The translations under genes and the position numbers were made by a program. Below, piece after piece: positions 16,285-32,300 of a stretch of 64,000 nt of DNA. Each line of letters begins with the position of its first letter. The stretch's first letter is position 1. The DNA comes from Glandiceps talaboti (taxonomy: Eukaryota; Hemichordata; Enteropneusta; Spengelidae): assembly GCF_964340395.1 (NCBI RefSeq), contig NC_135571.1, positions 10,421,440 through 10,485,439 of the forward strand, given 5' to 3'. The notes under the pieces were generated by a model. That model did no database searches and was not told the origin of the DNA. It saw nothing but the letters and a program-made list of their open reading frames with translations.

Positions 16285-17910
16285 TAATAATATAAATAGG
16301 TAGCCACATTAGGTTACCTATACCAACAAAGCTGTCATTTACACTCCATCAACTTCCAGAGGAGCATAGAATTCTATTGCAACTTATGAAGACATGTGAT
16401 TATGGCATCCATAAGTTTAAAACAGTCAAAATGTGGATTTTTAAGGCCTTCCAAATAACATAAGCTGTCAATAAGCAATTTAATTGGATTCGACATCCCG
16501 TGGTAATCTTTGACCTGTCAAAGTTGTAATGATACTAACATCCCCTGGGTATGTATTTATGAACATGTTGTATAACATGATGGCACGTTTTGGTGACCTC
16601 GTCCTCGGGGCGAAAATACACATTCGCCCCTTTTGCTGGTAAAATAAACGCGTTGTTCATTTGTTGAAGTCTGGAGAGGGTAAAATAAAGAATGCACAGA
16701 ACATCATAAAACACAATTCAACACAACACAATACAAACGACGCAACACAACACAACACAACACAACACAACACAACACAACACAACACAACACAACACAA
16801 GACGACACAAGACAACTCAGCGCAGTACAACAAAACATAAAATAACCGTCACAACGCAACAGTACAACACAATGCAACACAAAACATGACGTCACGATAC
16901 AACACAACCCATTATTTATACTCCCTCAACTTCCAGAGGAGCATAGAATCTATTGCAACCTATGAAAACATTTGATTGTGGCATCCATATGTTTAAAACG
17001 CTCAAAGTATGGAATTGTTAATAGGCCTTGCAAAGAACAACAATTACTTTCAATAGGTAAAATTATTGGATTCGACATCCCGCGGTAACTGAGTATGTAT
17101 TTAAAGAACATATTGTATAACATGATGGAACGTTTTGGTTACCTCGTACTCAGGGCGAAACAAAAACTTTCCCCCTTTCGCTGGTAGACTAAAAGCGTTG
17201 ATCTTTGTTCAAGACAGTCAAGCAAAATAAATAATGCACAGAACATCATATAACACAATTCCACACAATTCAACAAACGACGCAACACAGCACAGCACAA
17301 CACAACACAACACAACACAACACAACACAACACAACACAATACACAACACCATACAACTCAGCGCAATACACAACACAACTCAATACAATACAAAACAAC
17401 ACAACACAATACAATACAATACAACTCAACTCAGCGCGACACCACACCACACCACACCACACCACACCACACCACACCATACAACTCAGCTCAATATAAA
17501 ACAACACAACACAACACAATTCCTCAGCGCAACACAACACAACACAACACACAACACAACTCAGCGCAATGCAATTCAAGTTACAACATATAAAAAACAC
17601 AACACAGCCCAAAACTACACAGGACATTACAACATACAATCCAAAAGAAGACATTTTCGAAGCTTGAATTTTTTAAACGTAATATTATGATATTGAATTT
17701 TAATATTATATTTCGTTGCCAAAATACAAAAAATACAGCCACCCAAAAACAAACAAACAACAACCAACCAACCAACAAGCAAAACAAACAAACAAACAAA
17801 CAAACAAACAAAAAAACAAACAACAACAACCCCAAACCAAAACAATACTTTTTGCTTGTACGGCTTGCCATAACCAACTGTGCGTTCAACATCAACAGTT
17901 TAGAATATAG
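16285..17910. repeat. Spacer repeats and pentamer arrays at the right end of unit 1
   Basis: Two copies of the ~430-bp spacer module (about 16285-16735 and 16915-17285) each end in (ACAAC)n arrays at 16740-16800 and 17280-17560. An (AAAC)n-rich stretch lies near 17745-17830. The same layout recurs at 33375-34970 and, in reduced form, at 47690-48180. Translated ORFs are low complexity only. Confidence 0.7.
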
Positions 17911-17913
17911 TAT
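17907..17913. repeat. Left target-site duplication (ATAGTAT) of the TIR element
   Basis: ATAGTAT precedes the element and is repeated right after it at 21601-21607. Unit 3 shows the empty site with one copy (near 34965-34975, 'aatatagtatagc'). If the terminal bases are assigned differently, the duplication could be 5 or 3 bp. Confidence 0.6.
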
Positions 17914-17934
17914 TACGGTGGACGAGAAGGACAT

Positions 17935-18235
17935 TTCCGCGCTCTCAATGATTGGGCGTTCAAAGCAATTTCCGCGCTCTCAATGACAGAGTTCAAAGCA
18001 ATTTCCGCGCTCTCAATGACTGAGCGTTCAAAGCAATTTCCGCGCTCTCAATGACTGAGCGTTCAAAGCAATTTCCGCGCTCTCAATGACTGAGCGTTCA
18101 AAGCAATTTCAGCGCTCTCAATGACTGAGCGTTCAAAGCAATTTCAGCGCTCTCAATGATTGAGCGTTCAAAGCAATTTCCGCGCTCTCAATGATAAGAG
18201 TTTCAAAGCAATTTCCGCGATGTCAGACATTTCCG
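17935..18235 (+). repeat. ~34-bp direct repeats inside the left TIR
   Basis: About nine head-to-tail units carry 'tttccgcgctctcaatga' and 'gcgttcaaagcaa', with small changes such as tgagcg, tgggcg or agag. There are no unique spacers, so this is a subterminal satellite and not a CRISPR-like array. Confidence 0.85.
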
Positions 18236-18603
18236 CAACAGAAACGATTTCTCTGACAGAAGCGATTTCCCAGACGTACAGAAGTGGAATCCCCACAAGT
18301 CACGTGTTAGTGACCCGGAAGTACATGTAACTGGTAAAAATTGTGGACACAGTGACGGTGCCTGTGTGTACACATTGTCATTGATAACTACAGTAGGTAT
18401 TGTCAGAGATAGCTATAGTAACAGGTATTGTCACAGATAACTATAGTAACAGGTATTGCATCCATGGCCAGAAGTCATATATTTTGCAGGAAATACATTT
18501 TTACATTTAACTCATGCACGTTTTACATTTTTTTAAACAGAAGTTAGAAATCATTTGTTACATTCTCTGACTGCACGAAATACATTCTAAGACCGGGCGG
18601 ACG

Positions 18604-20962
<2,359 letters not shown>

Positions 20963-21329
20963 CGTCCGCCCGGTCTTAGAATGTAACAAATGATTTCTAA
21001 CTTCTGTTTAAAAAATGTAAAACGTGCATGAGTTAAATGTAAAAATGTATTTCCTGCAAAATATATGACTTCTGGCTATGGATGCAATACCTGTTACTAT
21101 AGTTATCTGTGACAATACCTGTTACTATAGCTATCTCTGACAATACCTACTGTAGTTATCAATGACAATGTGTACACACAGGCACCGTCACTGTGTCCAC
21201 AATTTTTACCAGTTACATGTACTTCCGGGTCACTAATGACACGTGACTTGTGGGGATTCCACTTCTGTACGTCTGGGAAATCGCTTCTGTCAGAGAAATC
21301 GTTTCTGTTGCGGAAATGTCTGACATCTG

Positions 21330-21590
21330 AGAGCGGTGAAATTGCTTTGAACTCGTTCATTGAGAGCGCGGAAATTGCTTTGAACGCCCAGTCATTGAGA
21401 GCGGTGAAATTGCTTTGAACGCCCAGTCATTGAGAGCGCTGAAATTGCTTTGAACTCTGTCATTGAGAGCGCGGAAATTGCTTTGAACGCTCAGCCATTG
21501 AGAGCGCGGAAATTGCTTTGAACTCTGTCATTGAGAGCGCGGAAATTGCTTTGAACGCCCAATCATTGAGAGCGCGGAAATGTCCTTCTC
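21330..21590 (-). repeat. ~34-bp direct repeats inside the right TIR
   Basis: Reverse complements of the left-arm units ('cattgagagcgcggaaattg'), about eight units. The outermost units match the left arm exactly. Confidence 0.85.
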
Positions 21591-21998
21591 GTCCACCGTA
21601 ATAGTATAGCATTTTAACTGTCCTTGTACTTCGTATATTTTTATTTTATTTTGACATTACACACCAAACTGGGTAATAACGGCCGGCCATGTGAGAATTA
21701 TTAATATTTGATGCTTATAAATTGTTCAGAATATACCAGAGACGTGTGATGAATATTAAAAAGTTCGATGCCGTTGACGGGGGGGGATGCTGATATCAGT
21801 AGAGAAGACGTTTAGTCTGTGGGGTCTAGCCTTCAGCTGTGTCAATTAAACCCAAATCACGTGACCATCCTGCACATTAACATTTATGGTATAACAAGTG
21901 TGTGTCAAATATTTGGTTATTGATTAAGAGTATTCTTGTAATTTATAATGAAAATTCAACTGAATGCATAATATGTCTTCCATCGTTTTATAACACAA

Positions 21999-22056
21999 CT
22001 CCTGTGGCATAGTGGTTAATGTTCAGGACGATTTAGTCGTTAGGTCATCGGTTTTA

Positions 22057-22105
<49 letters not shown>

Positions 22106-22108
22106 CTC
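21999..22108 (+). repeat. SINE-like relic and (CA)n tail, unit 2
   Basis: The block 'tgtggcatagtggttaatg' is followed by a degenerate B-box-like segment and a CA run at 22059-22108. It is the same relic as at 4832. Confidence 0.35.
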
Positions 22109-22199
22109 ACTCACTCACGTCACCATGGTCACCATGACAAATTCATCTTTTACAAAAACCAAAATACAACAGTAAAATATTCTCAGATAGATACTAAAC

Positions 22200-22205
22200 T
22201 TTATT
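22200..22205 (-). promoter_or_regulatory. Candidate polyadenylation signal for kringle-lectin gene 2
   Basis: AATAAA on the coding strand about 610 bases past the stop, matching the position in units 1 and 3. Confidence 0.35.
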
Positions 22206-22734
22206 TGCCCAGAAGCTTACAGTAATAACTCACAGTGATGAATATTTCAGTTTACATGACCTATAAAACTTATACCTATGACGTCATGATAGTCTTGTGA
22301 CGTCATGATGCACCTGCGATCTCGTGGTAACCATGATAACCCAATCCTCAAGTGACCAATCAAATAACAGATTTAGTAAGCACTAACGTCATTCCCGTAT
22401 TAATATACAATATTAAACAGATGAACAAGGTGACGAATGCAAAATACAAAAAAAATAATAATGGCTGTCAGTTACTAGTATTCCATATCAGGCACAAACC
22501 AAGTCATACACGATCAAGGCAAAAATACTGGATTTACATGCTGGCCATACGTTGATTACATTTTCAGATCGGTTACCTTTATAGTAGTGCTAGTTAACTT
22601 TTTGCAGGGTAAACATACATATTTCAATTTGTTTCTCTGTGTTTGAGTTATCAATATATATCACTATGTTTTATGTATTATCATTTTGAAGAAATACTAT
22701 TATCCCGAAAAAATACTGAATTATGTCATGTGTA

Positions 22735-22805
22735 TGACGTCATCATGCATTGACGTCATATGTTGATGACGTCACCGGTGTGGTGACGTCATAGTTTGGT
22801 GACGT
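22735..22805. promoter_or_regulatory. Regular array of CRE palindromes, unit 2
   Basis: TGACGTCA starts at 22735, 22751, 22767 and 22784, with the half site TGACGT at 22800. The spacing of 16, 16, 17 and 16 bp equals unit 1. It lies just past the stop codon of gene copy 2. Confidence 0.55.
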
Positions 22806-22810
22806 AAAAC

Positions 22811-23744
22811 CTAAGCAGGCACCATAACTTCCACTTCGCATAAATGCATAGGGTTGTCTTTGCCGATGAGTTGAACGCTGACGTACCGTCCTTTCATTGG
22901 TGTAGAACATCCACACCTGACGTGTATTGTCTCTTCAGTGGCTGGACGACCGATAATCATCATGCCACATGTCGGATTGTTAGCCAAATCAGGGCTATCT
23001 CCAACTCGTACCTCAGCATTCTTCAGACGACCAGCTAGATGATTAGAATGGTATAGAAAAAGAATCGTCAGTCCTTCAGTGTAGAATGGATCTAAAACTG
23101 ATAGGTACACCACCCCCTGATACCACCACTATGAGGCCACTTTCATAATTATTCATTGATTATTTCGTATCAGTATGTAGTCTTGTAGTACTAGTAAGAC
23201 CTCGGTTATGAGCTTGGCAGGTTGCCGAATAAAGCCGAAAGGTTATGACAATAACTTGGGCTAGCGCCCTCATCGGTGCCTTCGGCGCTAAGCGATCTTT
23301 GGTTGCACTTTAAGCAGAAAAACCAAAGGGTAGCTAGCTATGAACAGAGGAAATAAAAGACTTAAAATAATAACCCTTACCGCAGCAATCCTGTCTGTTT
23401 GTGATAATAACCTCGTAGACATCATACGACTGTCCAAGGTCAACTTTCCACCACGGTTCAGGTTGACGTCCTGTTTGTGTACATGATGATGATTCTGACT
23501 TCATACTGCTACTCTTGTTTCCGTCCACTGCCTTCTCTGCATAACCACTCCATCTTACACTGGTGGAACTCTGACTTGCCGGTTTGCCCTGTGCTACGTT
23601 CTTCAAATCGACAGGAAACACACAAGCTATTGTAGGAAAGGACGTTGCATATAAATATTGTAACAAACAAACAAACTAAGCCTATACAAATGTAGATTGT
23701 CATTTCATCACACTAGCTTCCAAGTAAATCAAAGAAAATGTAGA

Positions 23745-23809
<65 letters not shown>

Positions 23810-25889
23810 GGTGGTGGTGGTGGTGGTGGTGTTGATAGTGTTGGTTGTGGCGGTGATGGTGGTAATGCTGTTTTTTTGTTGGTGGTGGTAATTGGAGGAG
23901 GAAGGGTGTTGTTGTTGTCAGTGGTGGTGGTGGTGGTGGTGGTGGTGGTGGTGGTGGTGGTGGCGGAGATGATGATGATGATGATAGTAGATGATGGTGG
24001 TAGTGTTGGGGATTGTTGTTATTGTTGTATTGGTGGTGGTGGTGGTGGTGGTGGTGGTGGTGGTGGTGGTGGAGATGATGATGATGATGATAGTAGATGA
24101 TGGTGGTAGTGTTGGGGATTGTTGTTATTGTTGTATTGGTGGTGGTGGTGGTGGTGGAGGAGGAGGAGGAGGAGGAGGAATAGACGGAGAAAAAAAGTAA
24201 AAGAATACAATGTGCATACCACTTGAGATGGGTATGATAACAATGATGACGATACATGGTTTTATTATTAAAAATATTACTAAATGTACTCACGTGGGTA
24301 GGTTGGTACCACAGTGGAGACTTCAGAAAACAAACAAGAAAATAAAATAACACCAATGTTACATATTAATTTGGTAGAGTCTAGTAACAATATAATTATC
24401 AGTGTTATTACTGGACACATTTTGGAAATATAGTAAAATACAGTCGTCAAATCTGACATAAACTGTAGCAGGACACTTTTGAATGAATTTCAACGATAGC
24501 GTAGTTTGCAGTCTTAGTATACACATGAATGAGAAGTAACGTGTGTAAAATGTCAAATATGTTGTCCATCAGATATGTGTGTTTATTTAAGGCTACTATA
24601 TATAGCACGAAGATTGTTCACTTTAGGTTAGAATTTTGAAATTTGGTTTGTATGCATAACTTTTGCGTGTGAATTTATTTTGGTATAGTGCCAATTGAAT
24701 AGCGGCCTACACAGTGTCTTACGGATTAAATGCCAGATTCTCGCCAAAGCATTATCTTGTAAGTGGCACCATAACGATTATTCCATTCTTCGTTCAGGAC
24801 CAACTTTCTTTAGACAAAGCATTTTAACCCCTAGGTTTGAATTTTAATCCGAATAGCCTTCGGACAATACAACATACCTATTCCTATATTTGGTTCTGGC
24901 GTTGTCGCTGGTTTTGGATGAAAGAAAGGACAAGAAAACAGTTAGCAGACAATTCACTGCATTTTATCATAGAGTGGGAATTAACCAAGCTGGGAAAACG
25001 AGATTGTGTTGTATGGATGTTTAGGAGGCAGTTGTACTTGATAACAACCTTGTATCAAGACATTGCTACTTTGAATACAGAATCAACCAAAAATAAAATC
25101 AACCAATAAACCAAATAATTCCCCCAATAAACCAAATCATTCAATCAGTAAACCAAATCATTCAACCAATGAACCATGATTATTGAAAATAAAATTTCTA
25201 TCACTCACCACAGACGTCTACTGCAGGTCCAACATTACAATACTGCCAAGGAACGTCGGGGTTAGTTGTATAGCACCATGGTCCCTGATCACCACTAGGA
25301 TTACGGCAGTAATTGTGGTCACCAAGACCTCCTGCAGGATAATCCTCTATAGTGTAGTCATGGGATTGTGGTGATTGTGAGGACCATTTCTGACATGTAT
25401 GTCCCGATTCAGTTACCGAGACAGTACCTCTGTAATCAGCTCCATTTGCCTCATGATAACATTCGGTCTCTGAAAAAGATCAGATATTGTCTTGATATAG
25501 TACTATTATTACACATTACATAGTGAAAATTACACCAGTGTCATAACAATAATGAAAACATATACCTATGCGAAAATGCAAAAGTGTGTGATCGCACATT
25601 ATGCAAAATTTGTTGTTTGGATAAAGATATGTATTAATAATAAATGCATGTAATATATAATGATAACCTAACCCCATGCCATGTGAGAGTTGGTCTGGGT
25701 ACTCAGGGATATTTTTGCTCTGTCTCTGTCTCCATCCCTCCCCTCTCTCTTGTTGTCTTTCTGTCTCTCTCTCCCATCCCGTTCTGTCTGTCTGTCTGTC
25801 TGTCTGTCTGTGTCTCTCTGCCTGACTGTTTTCCTCTGTCTCTATCTGTCTGTCTGTACGCTTGTACGTCTCCCCCTCTCTCTCTCCCT

Positions 25890-25962
<73 letters not shown>

Positions 25963-28352
25963 TACCTACTATGGATATCTGAATCAACTGTAAAATCCCA
26001 TGGAAAAATTAAAAATATAATGAATGTAATGTTAGTATAAAACCAAGCAAATACACAAATATGATTTACTCACTACAACGGAACTCCTCGACATCACAAT
26101 ACTCCCACTTAACACCTGGGGTTGTAGTGTAACACCACGTAGTTGGATCGTTATCGGGATTACGACAGTAATTGTGTGCACCGAGACCAGCATTGGGATA
26201 CTTGTCTGGAGTGTAACTATGTTTATTTGGCGTCTGTACGCTCCATCGCTGACATTCATCCCCTGTCCTTGTCACAGATAATGTACCTCTGTAATCTGTT
26301 GCCTTCAGGTCAGTGAAGCAACTCGTATCTAGTTTGGAATGGAATAATCAAATCATTGTTAGTTTGTTGCTCTGGATCGAGGATACTGGCAGCGAAACAT
26401 ACGTCAAGTTACTTTCTTATGATAATGACAGTTTGAAGCAGTTTCAGTTTCAGCCTACGTTTTATACAAAGTGCAATAGTCGTCCTATTCCAGGTACTAT
26501 GCGCATGTGCGGGTGAATTGCATTTTCTTTTGTTGACAAATAGTATCAAGTGAATTCACTATAAACACTTTTTGACAAATGTCATGATTGTACACACGAT
26601 GGCTTCAAGAATGTCATTTACTCGAATATTGGAGGGATGTAGATAAGGGCCGGTAGCCGGCAAAGCAACCGGCTACTCCGAAATGTCTTGCCGGCTACTT
26701 TTTTCAGGAATTTGACAATGTTGAAACATTCTTTATCTCAACCATAGTATATTTCCGTCAGTGGGCAAATTTATGAGCCTCGTTCCTAAATATTACCACT
26801 TATAAAATTACAAAAAATGAAGGCTGATAGTGGAACTCTTTCACTAACAAAGATTAGACATTAGGCAATGGATGAAATTCTATCAAACAAAATGATCATG
26901 ACTTGCCGAGATAACAGAACATAAATGTCGTAAACTAGAGTAAGGCCCACTGTCGCAAAACACTTCATGTGCTATCATTATGTAACTAGGTTTGTAGTGT
27001 TATGACACTTAAAAAGTTCATTAATGTGACTGTGATTTTTGTCAACCCTTGTTGTTCTGGTTGTGTAACCACTCGCTACCCCATGTCTGGATAGCATCTG
27101 TAGCCATTCCAACAGTTGCTTGTTATCAGGTCAAGAAAGTTAAAGGTCAATGGTTGTCTTATACGCATGTGCAGGTGAATTGCGTTTGAAATGTTTGTTG
27201 AGAAATACAATGCCTCTTGTTGGGGTCACATTGTAAGTTCTTACTCATCCAGAGTTACGACCATCACATTAAATCTTGTTTATTGGCTCTATATAATGAT
27301 TTACGGGGGAGACACCTTTCATAAACCATGTAAATTTGTGATCGGAAAGATTATTTGTGCGTGCTTAGGCCAGGTAATTCTGTGGTGTGGGACCCCGAGA
27401 CGTTCGTGTGTGAAATGGACGACATGGATGTAATAATCAACTTAAATTTGACAAACGAAATACTTGCCTACACCTTCCGTCGTTGTGGCTGTAAATAAGC
27501 AAAACTTTTGATACATTTATTTGGTTAAAAATGAGTTTGATCGAATTTCTGTTCTCCCGATATAATTTTTACATTTTCTTTAGTGTTACCAAACATAGTT
27601 TGACTGGTGAGAACGCCGTACAAAAAAAGTAAGTTGATGTGATAGTTATTAGTGTTACCGAATCGACAAACAGAAACAGACACAGACAAAAACACAGAAG
27701 CGAAACAGAAAAATAAACAGACACTAAACAGACATGGAAACGAAAGAGAAAAAGACACAGGAATTTCAGAGACAGAAGCGAAAGAGGCACACAAAAAAAA
27801 GAACACACAAACAAAAAACACTACAATTTCCTATTTGAAAATACTAAGAAATTTTTTTGGTATATGGGAAGGTGTGGCTATACAACGATATAAGCTTATA
27901 GTAAACATTTAAACAATTGATTTGAAAGAAAATGAATTCTTACGGCAAGCTGTTCCCACGGCAGAAATGCTGCAGTATTGCCAATCAACACCTGGATCAG
28001 TTGTATAGCACCATGTCCTCGGATCATCACTAGGATTACGGCAGTAATTGTGGTCACCAAGACCTGATGTAGGATAATCTGCTGGTGTATAACTATGTGA
28101 GTGTGGTGACTGTGAAGTCCACTTCTGACATTCTTTGCCTGTTTCAGTATACGACACTACACCTCTGTAATCTGCTGCGTTTCCCTGATGATAGCATTCG
28201 GATTCTGTAATTAATCAAACAAACAATCAATCAATCAATCAATCAATAAATTAATAAACAGTTGAATAAATAAATGTATAATGAATGTGTAAATAAACAC
28301 AAAACACATACATACATACATACATACATACATACATACATACATACATACA

Positions 28353-28384
<32 letters not shown>

Positions 28385-28757
28385 CAGTTTAGTACTGTTA
28401 ACCGAAGTGATAAGAAATTACAATGATCAAATCTTTTCTTATCATATCATTTACTTACTACAGCGAAATTCCTCTACATCACAGTATTCCCAACTTGTGG
28501 CTGGATCAGTTGTATAACACCATGTCTCGGGGTCACCACTAGGGTTACGACAATAATTATGGTCACCCAGTCCTGAGGTGGGATAATCCGTTGGTGTAAA
28601 ACCATGTGTGTGTGGTGACTGTGCTGTCCACTTCTGACACGTTTTCCCTGTCTTTGTAACGGAAATGGTTCCTCTATAATCTTTAGCGTCGGGGGCCAGG
28701 AAACAATCTACACAAAATAAAATGAGGATAGATTAATAATCTATATTGTATTATTTT

Positions 28758-28824
<67 letters not shown>

Positions 28825-29246
28825 TATATATACATATATAATTGGTTAAGAAGTTAAACGAATCTTACATATTCTTTCATTTGTTTTCTAGCGATGCGAC
28901 AAATTCAATGATTTCAACATATGAAACATTACTATTGCGAGAGGTAAATATTTAGTAACCATGGTAATTATTAATCTCATTTGTGCACGCTTTGATTCGG
29001 TCTTTTGTAGGTGGGAAAGTGCGATCCAAAAATACATTCAGCATTTTACATTTGGTTGCCTTTTGTGCGATATACTGTATGATTGTATAACCTGTATTGC
29101 AAATACAATTTAAATTAATAGCACTAGATGATTTTCTTTGACATCTCGTGGTTTACAAAATATCAGAAGTTCTTACAACACCCACCTTCAGCAAGAATGT
29201 TACTCGTTAACGCTAGAGATAGAACAATAACCTTCAAGATCACCAT
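22811..29246 (-). CDS. Secreted four-kringle / F-type lectin protein, copy 2 (10 exons, 544 aa)
   Basis: Coding exons in order: 29186-29246, 28459-28707, 27944-28204, 27468-27488, 26074-26328, 25209-25469, 24878-24907, 24294-24320, 23381-23626, 22811-23034. Phases and total length equal copy 1. The only residue difference I found from copy 1 is in the lectin domain (RWRGYAEK in copy 1, RWSGYAEK here). Signal peptide, four six-cysteine kringles, linkers and the RxDx(4)R lectin motif are all intact. The 21-base linker exon also has the GC donor, so that change predates the copy 1/2 duplication. The near-identity means the proteins are functionally equivalent, or that this is an uncollapsed haplotype of copy 1. 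Read depth would decide. Confidence 0.88.
23746..24178. repeat. Intronic (GAT)n / (GGT)n tract with internal duplication, unit 2
   Basis: The trinucleotide tract matches unit 1, but the segment from the GAGATGATG run through 'ttgttattgttgtattggtg' is present twice here and once in unit 1. ORFs across it are artefacts. Confidence 0.85.
25784..25957. repeat. (GTCT)n and (CT)n microsatellites, unit 2 intron
   Basis: Much shorter GTCT run (about 25784-25812) than in units 1 and 3, followed by CT at about 25898-25957. Confidence 0.9.
28311..28383. repeat. (ACAT)n microsatellite, unit 2 intron
   Basis: Tetranucleotide array between kringles 1 and 2 of gene copy 2. Confidence 0.9.
28762..28840. 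repeat. (AT)n microsatellite with CA interruption, unit 2 intron 1
   Basis: An AT run broken by a short ACACACACAC stretch that is absent from unit 1. Confidence 0.9.
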
Positions 29247-29303
29247 CTTGGTAGACTGCGAAACAGACTCGTGTTGAGTCAACGAATAACAGCTGTTGAA
29301 ATA

Positions 29304-29315
29304 TAGTATTTATCC
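29304..29315 (-). promoter_or_regulatory. Candidate TATA-type core promoter of kringle-lectin gene 2
   Basis: GGATAAATACTA on the coding strand, about 60 bases upstream of the ATG at 29246, identical to units 1 and 3. Confidence 0.4.
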
Positions 29316-29324
29316 TGCGAGAAA

Positions 29325-32300
29325 ATACCACAAAAATTTTGAGGAAAGTGGAAAAATATCTTGATATTCGTATCTGGGAAGGCATGAAGATGACCTGTAA
29401 GCAACTTAAATGTAAAATGAAAGTTGTTTCAGCTTCTTAACTTGTACAAAATTCACCTTGTCTCTTTAAATATTTGAATTAGTATTATTTCTAAATTCTT
29501 TGAATCCTGTTGGGCATTTATCTTTAGTCTTAGAATCCCAATTTGTTTGTCATAGTTTTGACACAAATCTTTAAAAAGGCAAATACTAAAAGGGCAAATA
29601 TATAAGTTTTGATAGACAAACGGGATCTTTCACTTGTGCTTGTAAACGCTTAAATTGAAAACAATAATATATCACCACCACCTACTACAAGTCAACCCTG
29701 ATAAAATGAGATAACCTGGTAATTTGAAAATAGATCAGAAGTGTATAAATAGTAACCATTCGTAGGCTATAATTCTAAATTTAGATACTTTTGTGAATTA
29801 CGGGCCCTATTAACTTTTATCTTCGCGTGACTAAATATCACGTGACTGTTGTTGTCCAATGGCACGGTGCCATGTTGGCATCTCTTGTCTTTGCTCTCGA
29901 AGTGTTGGCATACATGAGGGTTAACCGTTAGCGTTGTCCCCATATTTGGTCGCCTAATTTGAACTGCGATCCTTAACCTAGTACCTTCTCTGACTTGGGG
30001 AGTGACTGGAGAATCTAGAGGATACTTTAAGCGTTCTGAAACAATCATGGCACCATCATCCCCTGGTGCAGGTCGCACGTCCATGTCTTTGGTGGACGTG
30101 TCAGTGAACACTAGTATATATATTGAGTTGACCTGGCCTCTCTAAAACAATTACTGAATAGATTTATTCGTAAAAGAACATTTGTGATATCACCTATGGG
30201 CCATTCCCCTCATGCGTTCTCTTCGTTAATCTAGGGATATAAATAACGATGGCATGTCACCTACGCATATTACTACAAATGCGAATCATAGGCCAAAAAT
30301 GCATTGCTTTGCTCTGCGTCGAGTTTTGAAAGCAAGAAACTATGAAAAAAATGAGCCCTGTGAATCAGACTTTTAAGTGTTGTTCCAGCTACGTTGGAAT
30401 ACATCCTTCCCCTCTCTCAAACCGTCGCACTAAATATTATATCTAGCAGATTAAAAAAAGAATTGATAATCCTGTTCTTGTGAAAAGAAATATTAAACAT
30501 ATCGTCAGTATTTGTTCAATATCAGTTCTCCCCAGAATTGTTGTTTTGTAGATTGCAGACAGCAAACGCGACCACCATCAAAATTAAATTGTTTATAATA
30601 TAATTATCAAGGGTTTTATCATCTATTCTAGTTAAACCATATACAATATACTTCCAAAACATATTTACATTGGTTTAATAAGTAACTCAGTCCATTCGGC
30701 AACGTTACATTCTAAAAGGAAATCTTCAGGATATTGTAACGTTTAACAAATCGGAAATTTCATTATTTAATAATTTTAGATTATTTTACCGGTCAATTTA
30801 ATATCAACAAAAAGTTGCTAAGTTAACATAGGTTTAGGGTTTGAATCAACGGTTGTTAGTTGGTGATGTTGGCGTAATAGATGATGTGTTATTTTGCCAC
30901 TTGACACTGTTGAGAGTGATGGGTGGGGGATGGGGGTACAAAGAGAACTCTGTCCAACGGGAATGGGCAGACTTGGAGATGTTTAATAGATAAAATGGTC
31001 AAAATAACTCACAACACGAACGAACGTGTTAAGTTGTGTCGTCGCATTAGTCGACATAATTTATCACTTACGTAACATTTATCAGCTGATAATGAGACTT
31101 TCAACTTTAACATCCGGGTGGACGCTCTAACACTTTATTTTTTTTATTTTTTTTATTTTTTTATGTATTCATTACTGTGTGTTCACTACACTCTTTTCTT
31201 TATTTGGCAATACTTTGCTTTTACCGTAAATGTATTTTTAGTACAAAATGAAAGACATATTCAACCTTAATATGTTATTTGAATAAAATGGGGTGGGGTG
31301 GGGGGGGGGAGAACTAAAGGAGAATTCAGGAGAGGAAATGTGAAGGTGAGATTTCAGGTCAGCTGGACTTTAGATTTGTTAGTGTGGAGTTAGAGATAGG
31401 GGTGGACTTGAGTATAGTAGAAGATAAAGCTGGCCGAGGTTGCTAATCTGTGACAAGGACAGACTTATTTTAGTTGAGTTTTAGAAAGAAAATGTAGTTG
31501 ATCTCATTGGCAAGTCAGACAAGCAAAGGACTGACTATGATTATTTCTCTTCGACTCTTCTTGGGAAGTAACCTTCACCAGCTTAAATATTGGAGTGAGT
31601 TCTTTCCCCAGAACTGTTCGATAGCTAGTTTCGCTGCCAGACTCGTGACTATCGTATCTTTTTATGTATGCCGAGCGGCTTAGCCGCGAGAAGAGAGCAG
31701 GAATTAAAGCAAAAGCAAGATAACGAAAGAGTAATTAACGTTTAACAAAAGGAAGGAAGCACTTCATATCGCATCGTCGCAAACCACAGCCTCTTTTACG
31801 ACACCGTCCAGAACGCGCCGCAAACAGATATTTCACAGTGTAGCGGAAAAAACTAACAGCTCTCAGGTTTGTGAGAATGTTCATATCGACGTTATGATAT
31901 AAGAATTTGAAATTAATAACTGAAAAAAAAATCAGATCGTCCGTTCATCTGAAAAGTAACGAAGTTTGCTCGAAAAAAGTAATTTAAACTGGATAAAATA
32001 CATTTTAAAGCGATCTAAGCATTTTTGAGAAGAAAAATATGCTAACAAATTGCACTGTGTGTTGTACTCACCTGTAAGTTGTAGATAACCAAAACGCCTT
32101 ATAACTGCATACTAATATTATGGTGCAAATAAAGACCTTTTATATGATTATATAAATCTATATATGGTAACTCATGTTTATTAATGAGAATAAATTAAGC
32201 AGTCGGAGAATTATTTTAGGAGCAGAGGGAATGCGTGTAGAAAGACAGGTAGACAGAGGGTAAATCAAAATGTCTGTGTCTCCATCCATATTCTAAAAGG

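Noticed and set aside
17935-18235. Regular direct repeats resembling a CRISPR array
   Set aside because: There are no unique spacers, units are contiguous and eukaryotic, and the block lies inside a transposon TIR with an inverted partner.
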